Shown in pieces: positions 27,522 through 34,262 of a DNA stretch of 64,000 bases; positions within the stretch are counted from its first letter, which is position 1; every line of letters starts with the position of its first letter. A program made the translations under genes and the position numbers. A model generated the notes under the pieces. It saw only the letters and a program-made list of their open reading frames with translations. It had not been told where the DNA came from and searched no databases. The stretch spans positions 62,001 to 126,000 of the forward strand of contig PLXE01000104.1 in NCBI GenBank assembly GCA_003151335.1, written 5' to 3'. Source of the stretch: Acidobacteriaceae bacterium. GTDB taxonomy: Bacteria > Acidobacteriota > Terriglobia > Terriglobales > Acidobacteriaceae.

Positions 27522-27815
27522 ATGCCACACTACGTGACCCTGCTCCGCTACACGCCGCAAGGCGCTGCCAAAATCAAGGAAAGCCCGAAGCGGCTCGACG
27601 CTGCCAAGAAGGCCGCCGAAGCCGCAGGAGGAAAGATAACCGCCTGGTACTTGACCATGGGAAAGTACGACGCTGTGCTGATCTCGGAGTTTCCCACTGA
27701 CGAGGCAGTGGCAAGATTCATGCTGTCCACGGGAGCGCTAGGCAACGTGACCACTCACACCCTGAAGGCCTTCAGCGAAGCTGAGTACCGCAAGATTGTC
27801 GGCTCGTTACCCTGA
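27522..27815 (+). CDS. GYD-domain protein
   Basis: A 97-residue small alpha-beta protein of the GYD family (named for a conserved Gly-Tyr-Asp; here MGKYDAVLISEFP). MPHYVTLLRYTPQGAAKIKE is the typical opening. The fold resembles dimeric ferredoxin-like proteins; the function is not known. ATG 27522 is preceded by GGAGG with 9 bases spacing. It is the last host gene before the integrated element. Confidence 0.85.
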   Translation: MPHYVTLLRYTPQGAAKIKESPKRLDAAKKAAEAAGGKITAWYLTMGKYDAVLISEFPTDEAVARFMLSTGALGNVTTHTLKAFSEAEYRKIVGSLP

Positions 27816-27987
27816 GCTGAAACGCCACGCCGGCCAAGACCAGAGGGGGAACCCATCCCGCGATGCGACTCAAGAAATCAGTCGCACCCGTGTGTTACGC
27901 CGCAAGAACCTGACATCCCTGACCGACGCCGGGCGCTCGGCGTCGTCTTGCAGGAAACTCAGGATTCTTCACGCAATAGGCTGTACG

Positions 27988-28010
27988 AAAACCTGCTCTA
28001 CATACAGGTT
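27988..28010 (-). terminator. Ancestral terminator of the tRNA-Ala gene, now displaced
   Basis: On the minus strand AACCTG-tatgtagag-CAGGTT is followed by TT. It lies 9 bases beyond the tRNA 3' end copy at 28019. Before the element inserted it would have directly followed the tRNA-Ala gene; it is now 10 kb away from it. Confidence 0.55.
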
Positions 28011-28018
28011 ACTTGTTT

Positions 28019-28063
28019 TGGTGGAGCTAGTCGGGATCGAACCGACGACCTCATCGTTGCGAA
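28019..28063. repeat. attL: 45-bp core repeat of the tRNA-Ala 3' half
   Basis: These 45 bases are identical to 38031-38075 and cover the tRNA from the anticodon loop to the CCA end. The identity stops sharply on both sides. This copy is not a working tRNA because the 5' half is missing. Confidence 0.93.
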
Positions 28064-28201
28064 TTATCAGTGTCGATAAAGCTGCGAGCGGCACGGATGA
28101 GCGCAAGTGGCGCGCGTCCGCAGAGTTACGCCAATCCAGGGCCCCAAAATGCTGAGCCACTATAGCAGGATTAAGCAGGGATTTGCACCCTTGGCGGATG
28201 G

Positions 28202-28228
28202 GGTTATGACACAAAGCACGGCACAAAA
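28202..28228 (+). promoter_or_regulatory. Candidate integrase arm-type sites, right arm of attP
   Basis: GGTTATGACACAAA (28202-28215) is identical to 37961-37974 near the other end. A second, weaker copy CGGCACAAA starts 12 bases after TGACACAAA, the same step as on the other arm. Confidence 0.55.
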
Positions 28229-28362
28229 TTGGAGAGTTTTCGCTGTGACCGTCGTTCGTCGCCGGCGTAGTGTTAGACTCTCTCGGACAATAACAACGCG
28301 CCGCGCCGATGCGTTCCACACCGACGCGACGCTAACCAAAGAATGCCCCAAGGAGGCACACA

Positions 28363-28788
28363 ATGGCTAGCTCTACGATACCGATTGACACTCCGATTGC
28401 AAAACAGATCACGCTCCAGGCTCCCACCATCTACGACGAAGTGCTGGCGATCATTCCGCGCCGCTTATTCAGCACGCCTGTTACCGGCCCCATCTACGGG
28501 TTCTTTCTTGACGTGATCGAATCGTATATCCCAACGCTGCTGGGCGACATCCGCGAGTATTGCACCGGCGACGATAACCGTGACGCGCTGCTCCATGGCG
28601 AGCATGCTGTCTACTGCCTGCGCCGCCGGGTGGCCGCGCTGCGCGGGCTATCATCGGAGGCTTGTGAGTTGGTGGACCCGGCCTATGCGCTCGTGATCGA
28701 AGCGTTTGCGGCTGCGCACAGCGAGGAGTTTCACCGGGAAGGCGAAAGCTTCGCAGACGACTGGCGGAACTGGAAGCGTGGCGCATGA
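28363..28788 (+). CDS. Unknown protein of the element
   Basis: A 141-residue soluble, mostly helical protein; I do not recognise it. The first gene inside the left end. Its start has a near-perfect SD (AAGGAGGCACACA-ATG), so it is very likely expressed. The acidic C-terminal half (EAFAAAHSEEFHREGESFADDW) may bind a partner. It overlaps the next gene by four bases (ATGA). Position next to the attachment site is where satellites often keep accessory or interference genes (inference). Confidence 0.72.
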   Translation: MASSTIPIDTPIAKQITLQAPTIYDEVLAIIPRRLFSTPVTGPIYGFFLDVIESYIPTLLGDIREYCTGDDNRDALLHGEHAVYCLRRRVAALRGLSSEACELVDPAYALVIEAFAAAHSEEFHREGESFADDWRNWKRGA

Positions 28789-29003
28789 CTGACAACTTGA
28801 CAAAGGAATTGGCGTGGAAATCACTCGCGGATTACACTGAGGCAATATCCAGGTGGGCACGGCTGCGCGCAGCAAGGGAAGCTGGCAACGACCACATGCT
28901 CACACAGCAGGAGCTAGATTTCTTCGAGCAACTCGCGGACCAGGTTGAGGCGATCGGAAAGACCCTCGGGATCAATCTGCCCGAACCTAAAGGTATTCAG
29001 TGA
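28785..29003 (+). CDS. Small unknown protein of the element
   Basis: A 72-residue helical protein (MTDNLTKELAWKSLADYTEA...) with no recognisable family. It is translationally coupled to the 141-residue protein by an ATGA overlap, so the two products probably act together. A rho-independent terminator follows 36 bases after its stop. Confidence 0.65.
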   Translation: MTDNLTKELAWKSLADYTEAISRWARLRAAREAGNDHMLTQQELDFFEQLADQVEAIGKTLGINLPEPKGIQ

Positions 29004-29038
29004 GCACGCGCCAGCAGTAGCGGCTTGCTGGCTACAAT

Positions 29039-29068
29039 CACCGTCTCCGCGTGGGACGGTGATTTTTT
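29039..29068 (+). terminator. Rho-independent terminator
   Basis: A 7-bp stem CACCGTC/GACGGTG with a 9-base loop, followed by ATTTTTT. It ends the two-gene unit 28363-29003 and isolates the next gene. Confidence 0.8.
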
Positions 29069-29224
29069 GCCGATTTGCCGCTGCCAGGATGCGCCACAGT
29101 CAACGATCTCTTGCCGGGTGATGTCTAGCACCACCATCCTCGCCCTTCGGCGGCCCGTGATGATGGTCTCAGCTAACGCTCGCCAGGAAACGGTTAGCCT
29201 CAACCGAAAAAGGGATGTCCCGCC

Positions 29225-29252
29225 TTGCAACGCGGATCTTTGCAGCTACAAT
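29225..29252 (+). promoter_or_regulatory. Sigma70-like promoter of the secreted-protein gene
   Basis: TTGCAA (29225-29230), a 16-base spacer and TACAAT (29247-29252). The start codon follows 25 bases after the -10 box. Confidence 0.55.
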
Positions 29253-29276
29253 GCGTATTGTCGAGGACAAGCGTCC

Positions 29277-29816
29277 ATGAAAATCCGCGCATCTCTGGCC
29301 AGCCTCATTCTGCTAGGTGCCATCGGCATGGCAGCCCAGGCGTCACGCTTTGAATTTAAAGGTGACGCCCTGGGAATGCTTCTGTCTACTTTTGAGGGCA
29401 GACATAACCTAGGTTGTGAAGCAGGAAATGGGAAACCTGCCGCCGGCCGCCTGGGCTTAGTGCAATGCGAATTGGTTACCACCATAGCAAACCACCCAGC
29501 AGACACGGCGATCTACAGGTTCTTAGACCATAATCTCTTCCTGATAGACGTTACCTTTCCACACGAAGCATTCAAGGACGTCCTTCGAGCCGTTGGCGAA
29601 AAGTACGGACGTCCAATTCAAGAGTCGACTGAAACGTTGCAAAATAGCTTTGGAGCGCGGTACGTTGGGCGCCTCATTCTTTGGCGCAGAGGCACCGATG
29701 CGATCACGCTGCGAGAGTATGCCGGCGGTTTAACTACCTCCGAGATGAACATCGTCGACAACAAGTTACTACGCGCGGCACAAAGCCGCTTCCCGAAAGA
29801 TAAACCCGATTTCTAG
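29277..29816 (+). CDS. Secreted protein carried by the element (moron-like)
   Basis: A 179-residue protein with a signal peptide (MKIRASLASLILLGAIGMAAQA). The mature part (FKGDALGMLLSTFEGRH...C...C, then LIDVTFPHEAFKDVLRAVGEKYGRP) resembles small periplasmic proteins found widely in bacterial chromosomes, not phage structural proteins. It has its own promoter and lies behind a terminator, facing the convergent structural block; this is how morons (lysogenic conversion genes) are placed. GAGGA precedes the ATG by about 9 bases. Longer frames upstream (to 29025) cross the terminator and are rejected. Confidence 0.75.
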   Translation: MKIRASLASLILLGAIGMAAQASRFEFKGDALGMLLSTFEGRHNLGCEAGNGKPAAGRLGLVQCELVTTIANHPADTAIYRFLDHNLFLIDVTFPHEAFKDVLRAVGEKYGRPIQESTETLQNSFGARYVGRLILWRRGTDAITLREYAGGLTTSEMNIVDNKLLRAAQSRFPKDKPDF

Positions 29817-29819
29817 CGC

Positions 29820-30572
29820 TCAGTCATAAACGCCGCCGTAGGGCAGAAGATTCACCACCGCTGGCTTGAAGGCTGCGATGACGGCACCCAAGGTGTTACT
29901 TCCGCTGGTTAGTGACCACTGAGGATTGATCGGGCTGGTATTTGAATCTATCAGCCAAGCGTCCGCACCAGCTTGGTTAGCTCCACTAGGATTTTCGCCT
30001 TGCAAGGTAAGTCCTGAATCTATGGCGAGACCCGTCATGTTGTTGTTTGCATCAAGCCCCGCATAAATTAACTCACCTGTTGCTGCTGGCGTTATAGAAC
30101 CAGCTTGCACAGAGGTGCGACCTCCTGCGGGCGCGATATAGCTATAGGCTGGCACATCTAATACAGCCGCCGTTGTCGCAGTCCCAGTCCACGCTCTCGC
30201 AAAAGCTGTCAGATAGGAAGCACTTGTCCCTACCGTGATACTCGTAGTAGCACTTGCAGTCGGCGCGTAACAATAGTAAATCCATAGTAAGGGGATGGCT
30301 GTAGAACCGGCTCGTAGCCATGTGTTCGGGCAGGCTGGGGTCGAAGTAACAGTCATCCCGGCAGCGTAGGCATACGCCCCTATTTCAACTGTGATGAGCG
30401 TGGCCCCGGTTGTGTTGGCGACGATTGTGCAGTGATTGCCGGTGTTGCATTGGCACGCTGAGTTTGTCCCCGTGCAGGTAGGATCAACCAAGGCTATCTG
30501 AGCAGAGCATGGCAACGCGAATAGTGCGAAGATGGTAATAAGTAATAGTTTTTTCATGGTTAGTTCGCTCAT
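29820..30572 (-). CDS. Secreted Thr/Ala/Ser-rich protein at the end of the structural block
   Basis: A 250-residue protein with a signal peptide (MKKLLLITIFALFALPCSAQ within the first 25) and a beta-rich mature part dominated by Thr, Ala, Ser and Gly (TTSITVGTSASYLTAFARAW, SGSNTLGAVIAAFKP). It looks like a surface or fibre-type beta-sandwich domain; I know no exact family. ATG 30572 has AAGGA upstream and overlaps the stop of the preceding gene (ATGA), so it is in the small-terminase operon. A signal peptide on a gene in a packaging operon is odd. Confidence 0.72.
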   Translation of the reverse strand: MSELTMKKLLLITIFALFALPCSAQIALVDPTCTGTNSACQCNTGNHCTIVANTTGATLITVEIGAYAYAAGMTVTSTPACPNTWLRAGSTAIPLLWIYYCYAPTASATTSITVGTSASYLTAFARAWTGTATTAAVLDVPAYSYIAPAGGRTSVQAGSITPAATGELIYAGLDANNNMTGLAIDSGLTLQGENPSGANQAGADAWLIDSNTSPINPQWSLTSGSNTLGAVIAAFKPAVVNLLPYGGVYD

Positions 30573-30955
30573 TGCAGTCCTTTCGCTTCGGGGTTTGCGG
30601 GTCCTTGGCTCTGGCAGCGCGCGAACGCAAAATCTGGAGAGATACCTTCGCCCACAAGGTGCGCCCAGAGTTGGGCAAAACCATTCTTCGCGGCCAGCCC
30701 GCGGTAGTGGGCAAGCTCGCCGGCCTCGCGCCGGGTGCGCTGCTCTTCCTGCAGCAGATCGAACCGCTCCCGCTCTGCCGGAGTCAGACCTTCCAGGTCC
30801 GCAGCATCGGCAAAATAAGGCTCTGCGCTCACTAATACCCACACCGCGGCGTCAGTGAAAGCCGTATCATCGCCGGCGAGAAAGCCTTCAAATTCTGCAC
30901 AGAAATTGCGACACGTTGATTTCTTTCCCTTCCCCGTCCTAAGTCTGCGAGGCAT
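30569..30955 (-). CDS. Unknown protein between small terminase and secreted protein
   Basis: A 128-residue soluble protein: basic N-terminus (MPRRLRTGKGKKST), an acidic FCAEFEGFLAGDDTAFTDA middle and a helical LTPAERERFDLLQEEQRTRREAGEL segment. No family recognised. ATG 30955 has AAGGA 6 bases upstream and overlaps the small terminase gene by 17 bases. Genes in this place in phages are often HNH nucleases or packaging helpers, but no HNH motif is visible. Confidence 0.68.
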   Translation of the reverse strand: MPRRLRTGKGKKSTCRNFCAEFEGFLAGDDTAFTDAAVWVLVSAEPYFADAADLEGLTPAERERFDLLQEEQRTRREAGELAHYRGLAAKNGFAQLWAHLVGEGISPDFAFARCQSQGPANPEAKGLQ

Positions 30956-31298
30956 ACCGGTTCCTTCCCAATAACGGCGGCCGACTCGCCGGAAGTGGTT
31001 CACCATCCAGGTCAAGTTCGCGCAACAGTCGCGCAAAGGCAATCATCGCCGCATGTTCTACCTTCACCGCTGGATGCTCACGCAAGACGCCGTATCGATC
31101 GTGTTGATAGCTGCCGTCTAAGGCAATGCGCTCCCTTGCCTCTTCGCCTCGGTCCAGTTGTTCAGCCGCCTTCGTCAACAGTAAAACGTGATGCTCCGCC
31201 AGTTCATAATCGCGAACTACGCGCTTCCACCAGGCAGCCGTGGGCTTTCTCAAGTACGTTGGAGCTCGGGGAAGCCGATTCTTGGCTGATTGAGTCAT
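30939..31298 (-). CDS. Phage terminase small subunit, P27 family
   Basis: Small terminases recognise the packaging site on phage DNA and hand it to the large subunit. The 119-residue protein opens with PTYLRKPTAAWWKRVVRDYELAEHHVLLL and continues AAEQLDRGEEARERIALDG, the P27/PF05119 pattern, followed by HPAVKVEHAAMIAFARLLRELDLD. GGGAGG precedes the ATG by 10 bases. No large subunit gene is in the element; in satellites the small subunit redirects a helper's packaging motor. Confidence 0.85.
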   Translation of the reverse strand: MTQSAKNRLPRAPTYLRKPTAAWWKRVVRDYELAEHHVLLLTKAAEQLDRGEEARERIALDGSYQHDRYGVLREHPAVKVEHAAMIAFARLLRELDLDGEPLPASRPPLLGRNRYASQT

Positions 31299-31680
31299 TT
31301 ACAGGTTCCTCCCGGGTTTACCGGCTTGTACCCCTGCGAACGGGGGAAACAAAAACGTACAGAAAGGCTGCGGCGTGGTCACGATTGAAATAAGCCCCAA
31401 CTTCTAACCGGCCCTGCCAACAACTTACAGCCATTCAAAGCGTCGTGCCTGTCTCACTCAAGCCCGACGCCATGCTTTGTGAAGCCGCAAGCGACCACAC
31501 AAACCTGATTGCATCGCACCAGGAACCGGCAGCACACCCGTTTAGGCCGCTGCCGATCCCGGGCGTTGTGGCTGAGGGGAATCGCGAGAAAGCCTCAGCC
31601 ATTGCCCGCGTGCGTGTTTCAATCACCGGAGAAAGGCGGTCCTAGCATCTCGCTCGGCACCATGCGCACGCGAAAGTTGC
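31299..31680. other. Gap without a clear gene between small terminase and protease
   Basis: 382 bases. On the minus strand a 21-residue frame starts in a GTGA overlap with the protease stop (MSNFRVRMVPSEMLGPPFSG...), and a 63-residue frame (31435-31626, GTG start) follows at once. Neither resembles a known phage protein nor has a good SD. A hairpin CCCC-tgcgaa-GGGG (around 31330-31345) lies just upstream of the terminase gene. This is where a portal or large terminase gene would sit in a full phage. Confidence 0.5.
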
Positions 31681-32199
31681 TCACCGCATCGCCTTGCGTA
31701 TCATCGCCCGCAAGTCCGCGATTGCGTGTAACTCGCCGGAGTGGTTGACGGCCTTCACTGCCGTGACCATCGCCGCTTCATTCATCGGGAAACCGGTCAG
31801 CGATACCTCGTGCAACTTCAACTCTTTCAAGTGCCGAATGCCATCCTGAATCACTGAGCGGGTGACGTCGTAACCTATGCTTAATCCCCGAACTGCCCCG
31901 GCTTTCATTAGGGCATAGGCTTTCTTCGCAACGTCATTCGAGTCGAGTACAAGTTGCCCGTGGATTTCGAGTCCTTGTTGTGTCTCATGTAGACGCCCGA
32001 TGCCCACGATTGCAGACGGATCATGCGCCCACAATACGGGCACTTCGCCGTTCTTGTCCGCGAGGGTTTTGGTAAATGCGCCGTGCTCGACTAGATCGCC
32101 GCCCGCGTCCACGTTGCCGAAAACGCTGGCGAGTCCGACAAACTCGCCAGCATCCCCGACCATTTCCTTGATCTCGAATTTCAGCCCTTTGCATGGCAT
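31681..32199 (-). CDS. HK97-family prohead protease (S78)
   Basis: Cleaves the scaffold part of the capsid protein during head maturation. The 172-residue protein has the family opening (FEIKEMVGDAGEFVGLASVFGNVDAGGDLVEHGAF), the catalytic His in VLWAHDPSAIVGIG and the catalytic Ser in VRGLSIGYDV. It lies 15 bases downstream of the capsid gene on the same strand; in most HK97-like phages the protease comes first, so the order here is reversed. Confidence 0.9.
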   Translation of the reverse strand: MPCKGLKFEIKEMVGDAGEFVGLASVFGNVDAGGDLVEHGAFTKTLADKNGEVPVLWAHDPSAIVGIGRLHETQQGLEIHGQLVLDSNDVAKKAYALMKAGAVRGLSIGYDVTRSVIQDGIRHLKELKLHEVSLTGFPMNEAAMVTAVKAVNHSGELHAIADLRAMIRKAMR

Positions 32200-32214
32200 A
32201 GTTCGATCTCCCGG

Positions 32215-33354
32215 TTAGAAGTTGCCCGCGACGAATGCAGTCGGTTGATACACTGTCAGTGCTAGCCGCTGCTCGCAGAGGATCGCTATCATGTTGAGAA
32301 CAAAGAAGTTAGCGTGTTCTCTACTGATTTCAAGTGTGCTCTGCATGCGGTCCCAGATTTCCGCGCCCGCCACGCTGAAGTCGCCAACCAGGAATGAGCC
32401 GACTGCCATCTTGGAGCTGACAACCAACGGTCTGCCCCACACGCTCGGTGGACCAGCAGCGTGCGGATCGCTGTAGATGTATTCGCCGCTGAAAATGTAA
32501 GTACCCGACTCCTTGATTAAACAGATATCGGTCCAGTCAGCGGGATTGACCACCACACCCGTAGCGCTAAATCCGGCCGCTTCCACTTGCCCGATTGCGC
32601 GCCTGATGCTGTCCAGCTTTGTTTCGCCCATGGGAACGGGTGACGGGGACTGATAAGGCGAGGCCGCGGGCATGAGCCCGGTTAGATCGCCGTTACTGCC
32701 CGTGCCGTTCAATAGCTGGTTTTCCTCGACCAGCTTGAGGAAATACAACATGCGGCGATTGACGAACGCCTGCAAAGCGTTTGAATCTTCGAGTACCTGT
32801 CTCGACGCGGGAATCCAGTGCGCCAGGGTTTGAATCGGTTGCGCCATAAGCTGGAAGCCGAGTGCTGACTCAGATTTCGCTACGTTTTCGTAGACTTGAG
32901 GGCTACTTCCAAATCCCTGGGGAGCTGCAGCATTGGTGTTTGAGGATTCGCGGACAAACTCGACAATGTTCGAGGTGGCCGGAGTGCTAACCAACAAATC
33001 CCTCACCCTTAGAGGAAGATAGATAGCGGTGATGTCGGGAACGCGCTGCGGCAACGCGTACAAGCTTCCGTCGGTGACAATCGCAGTTTTCTTGAAGAAA
33101 CTGGTGATGGGGATGCGGCCCGAGCTGCGCCTACCTTCCGCGAGAAAGCTCTTAAATTGATCGTGCTCGGTGACCAGCTCGCCCAGGCTCTTTATCTCGC
33201 CGGCGCCGCCGTTGGCGTAAACCGTTGACTTCGAGAGCCGCTGCTCGACTTGGGTCAGCCGCTCGTTTGTCTCTATGGTTTCGCTTTTGTGCTCTTTGAT
33301 GAAGGCGTGCACATCGTTGCCGAGTGCGTTTACAGCCTCTTCCATAGGTTCCAT
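32215..33354 (-). CDS. HK97-fold major capsid protein
   Basis: Main shell protein of the head. The 379-residue product has an N-terminal coiled-coil scaffold or delta region (about 1-65: NDVHAFIKEHKSETIETNERLTQVEQRL). The HK97 core then follows with PLRVRDLLVSTPATSNIVEFVRES, the ASRQVLEDSNALQAFVNRRML spine helix, NQLLNGTGSNGDLTGL and the C-terminal VGDFSVAGAEIWDRMQSTLEISRE. ATG 33354 has AAGGA 10 bases upstream. With the adjacent protease it would allow the element to make its own heads. Confidence 0.92.
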   Translation of the reverse strand: MEPMEEAVNALGNDVHAFIKEHKSETIETNERLTQVEQRLSKSTVYANGGAGEIKSLGELVTEHDQFKSFLAEGRRSSGRIPITSFFKKTAIVTDGSLYALPQRVPDITAIYLPLRVRDLLVSTPATSNIVEFVRESSNTNAAAPQGFGSSPQVYENVAKSESALGFQLMAQPIQTLAHWIPASRQVLEDSNALQAFVNRRMLYFLKLVEENQLLNGTGSNGDLTGLMPAASPYQSPSPVPMGETKLDSIRRAIGQVEAAGFSATGVVVNPADWTDICLIKESGTYIFSGEYIYSDPHAAGPPSVWGRPLVVSSKMAVGSFLVGDFSVAGAEIWDRMQSTLEISREHANFFVLNMIAILCEQRLALTVYQPTAFVAGNF

Positions 33355-33518
33355 GATGGAATAGTCCTTCCGCGCACGGATGCGCAATGAATTTGAATTG
33401 TGATTGATCGCCCGCGAGGTGGAAGGAACTGCTCCGGCGTCGCTGCGATGACGGCGTGTCCGCGCAGGTGGAAGCCTTTCTCCGGCGTGCGCGGCCAGGT
33501 GTCACTCTCAAGATACAT
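33330..33518 (-). CDS. Possible small protein upstream of the capsid gene
   Basis: A 62-residue frame (MYLESDTWPRTPEKGFHLRG...) fills the gap between the coiled-coil gene and the capsid gene and overlaps the capsid start by 25 bases in another frame. The composition looks protein-like but there is no SD and no known family. It may simply be a leader region. Confidence 0.3.
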   Translation of the reverse strand: MYLESDTWPRTPEKGFHLRGHAVIAATPEQFLPPRGRSITIQIHCASVRGRTIPSWNLWKRL

Positions 33519-33540
33519 CGCTGCGGTGACGATTGCAATA

Positions 33541-33858
33541 TCAATTCATGATCCCATCTTTCCGCGATGCCAGTAATAGTTCCAACCGCGTCAGCCGCCC
33601 GTCGAACAGATCAAGCAACTTGTGAAATCCTTCCGCGTGCTTGCGCAGCGTACCGATAGCTCCGTCCAGGGCGACAATCGCGGAGCGCGCGGCTTCATCC
33701 TGATCTCTGAATTTAGCCGGTAGATCGACGTTAAACGCGTCGCTCAGCGCGGCAAAATTCTCCTTCGCGATGGTATTGTTGTCGGTCAACTCTCGGGCAA
33801 CTCGCTCAAGTTCCGCGATACGTTGTTCCAACGATAGCGCCACCAGTTCATCGGTCAT
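33541..33858 (-). CDS. Coiled-coil protein of the element
   Basis: A 105-residue, almost fully helical protein with heptad spacing (LEQRIAELERVARELTDNN and LRKHAEGFHKLLDLFDGRLTRLELLLA). No family recognised. Its ATG overlaps the stop of the TubC-like gene (ATGA). Lying just upstream of the capsid gene, it could be a scaffold or size-determining protein; it could equally belong to the replication module. Both are inference. Confidence 0.7.
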   Translation of the reverse strand: MTDELVALSLEQRIAELERVARELTDNNTIAKENFAALSDAFNVDLPAKFRDQDEAARSAIVALDGAIGTLRKHAEGFHKLLDLFDGRLTRLELLLASRKDGIMN

Positions 33859-34262
33859 TTTTCCATCTCCTCTACATTAACTTGCACGCCGACCTGCTCC
33901 AGCCTTTCCACAAGGTCGCGCACGCTCCAGTTGCCGGCGGCCCAGGGCTTTCGCTGGATAGAGGCCTCCAGTTGCCGCAGAGTCGTTTCGGCGAATCTCT
34001 GCGGATCCAAAACTACGGAGATCGTGTTTATCTCGACGGGCGGAGGCTTCAGGTCCCATCGCAGCAGGCGCACGCCGGCCGGCATGTGAACCTCCGGGCC
34101 GCCGCGGTCTTGTAACGCGCGGTACACTTCATCCCGAATCCTTCGCAGTTCGGGAACGAGCACTTGGGCCTCATCCGTCAGCGCGCAGCGGATACGGTCA
34201 CCATCGATTGCCAAACTCCCGCCCAGGTCCTCGATCTGCCGAATTACCTCTACGGCGGTCAT
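33855..34262 (-). CDS. TubC-type docking domain protein
   Basis: A 135-residue protein whose first 50 residues (VIRQIEDLGGSLAIDGDRIRCAL...LVPELRRIRDEVYRAL) match the pattern of TubC N-terminal docking domains. These are common in mobile elements next to primase or helicase genes. The C-terminal half is unrecognised. It overlaps both neighbours by four bases (ATGA at each end), between the replication ATPase and the coiled-coil protein, so it probably helps replication. Confidence 0.7.
   Translation of the reverse strand: MTAVEVIRQIEDLGGSLAIDGDRIRCALTDEAQVLVPELRRIRDEVYRALQDRGGPEVHMPAGVRLLRWDLKPPPVEINTISVVLDPQRFAETTLRQLEASIQRKPWAAGNWSVRDLVERLEQVGVQVNVEEMEK

Noticed and set aside
28019-28063. 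Second tRNA-Ala gene
   Set aside because: Only the 3' half of the tRNA is present; the 5' acceptor strand and D-arm are missing.
27796-28155. Open frame with a VELVGIEPTTSSLR segment
   Set aside because: This segment is the antisense translation of the tRNA-Ala 3' half in attL. In the integrated state it is not a gene; only its 3' part becomes the integrase tail in the excised circle.
28997-29230. 77-residue minus-strand frame
   Set aside because: It crosses the rho-independent terminator and the promoter region of the secreted-protein gene; no SD.
31435-31626. 63-residue frame in the protease-terminase gap
   Set aside because: GTG start without SD and no resemblance to phage proteins; kept only as a remark in the gap entry.
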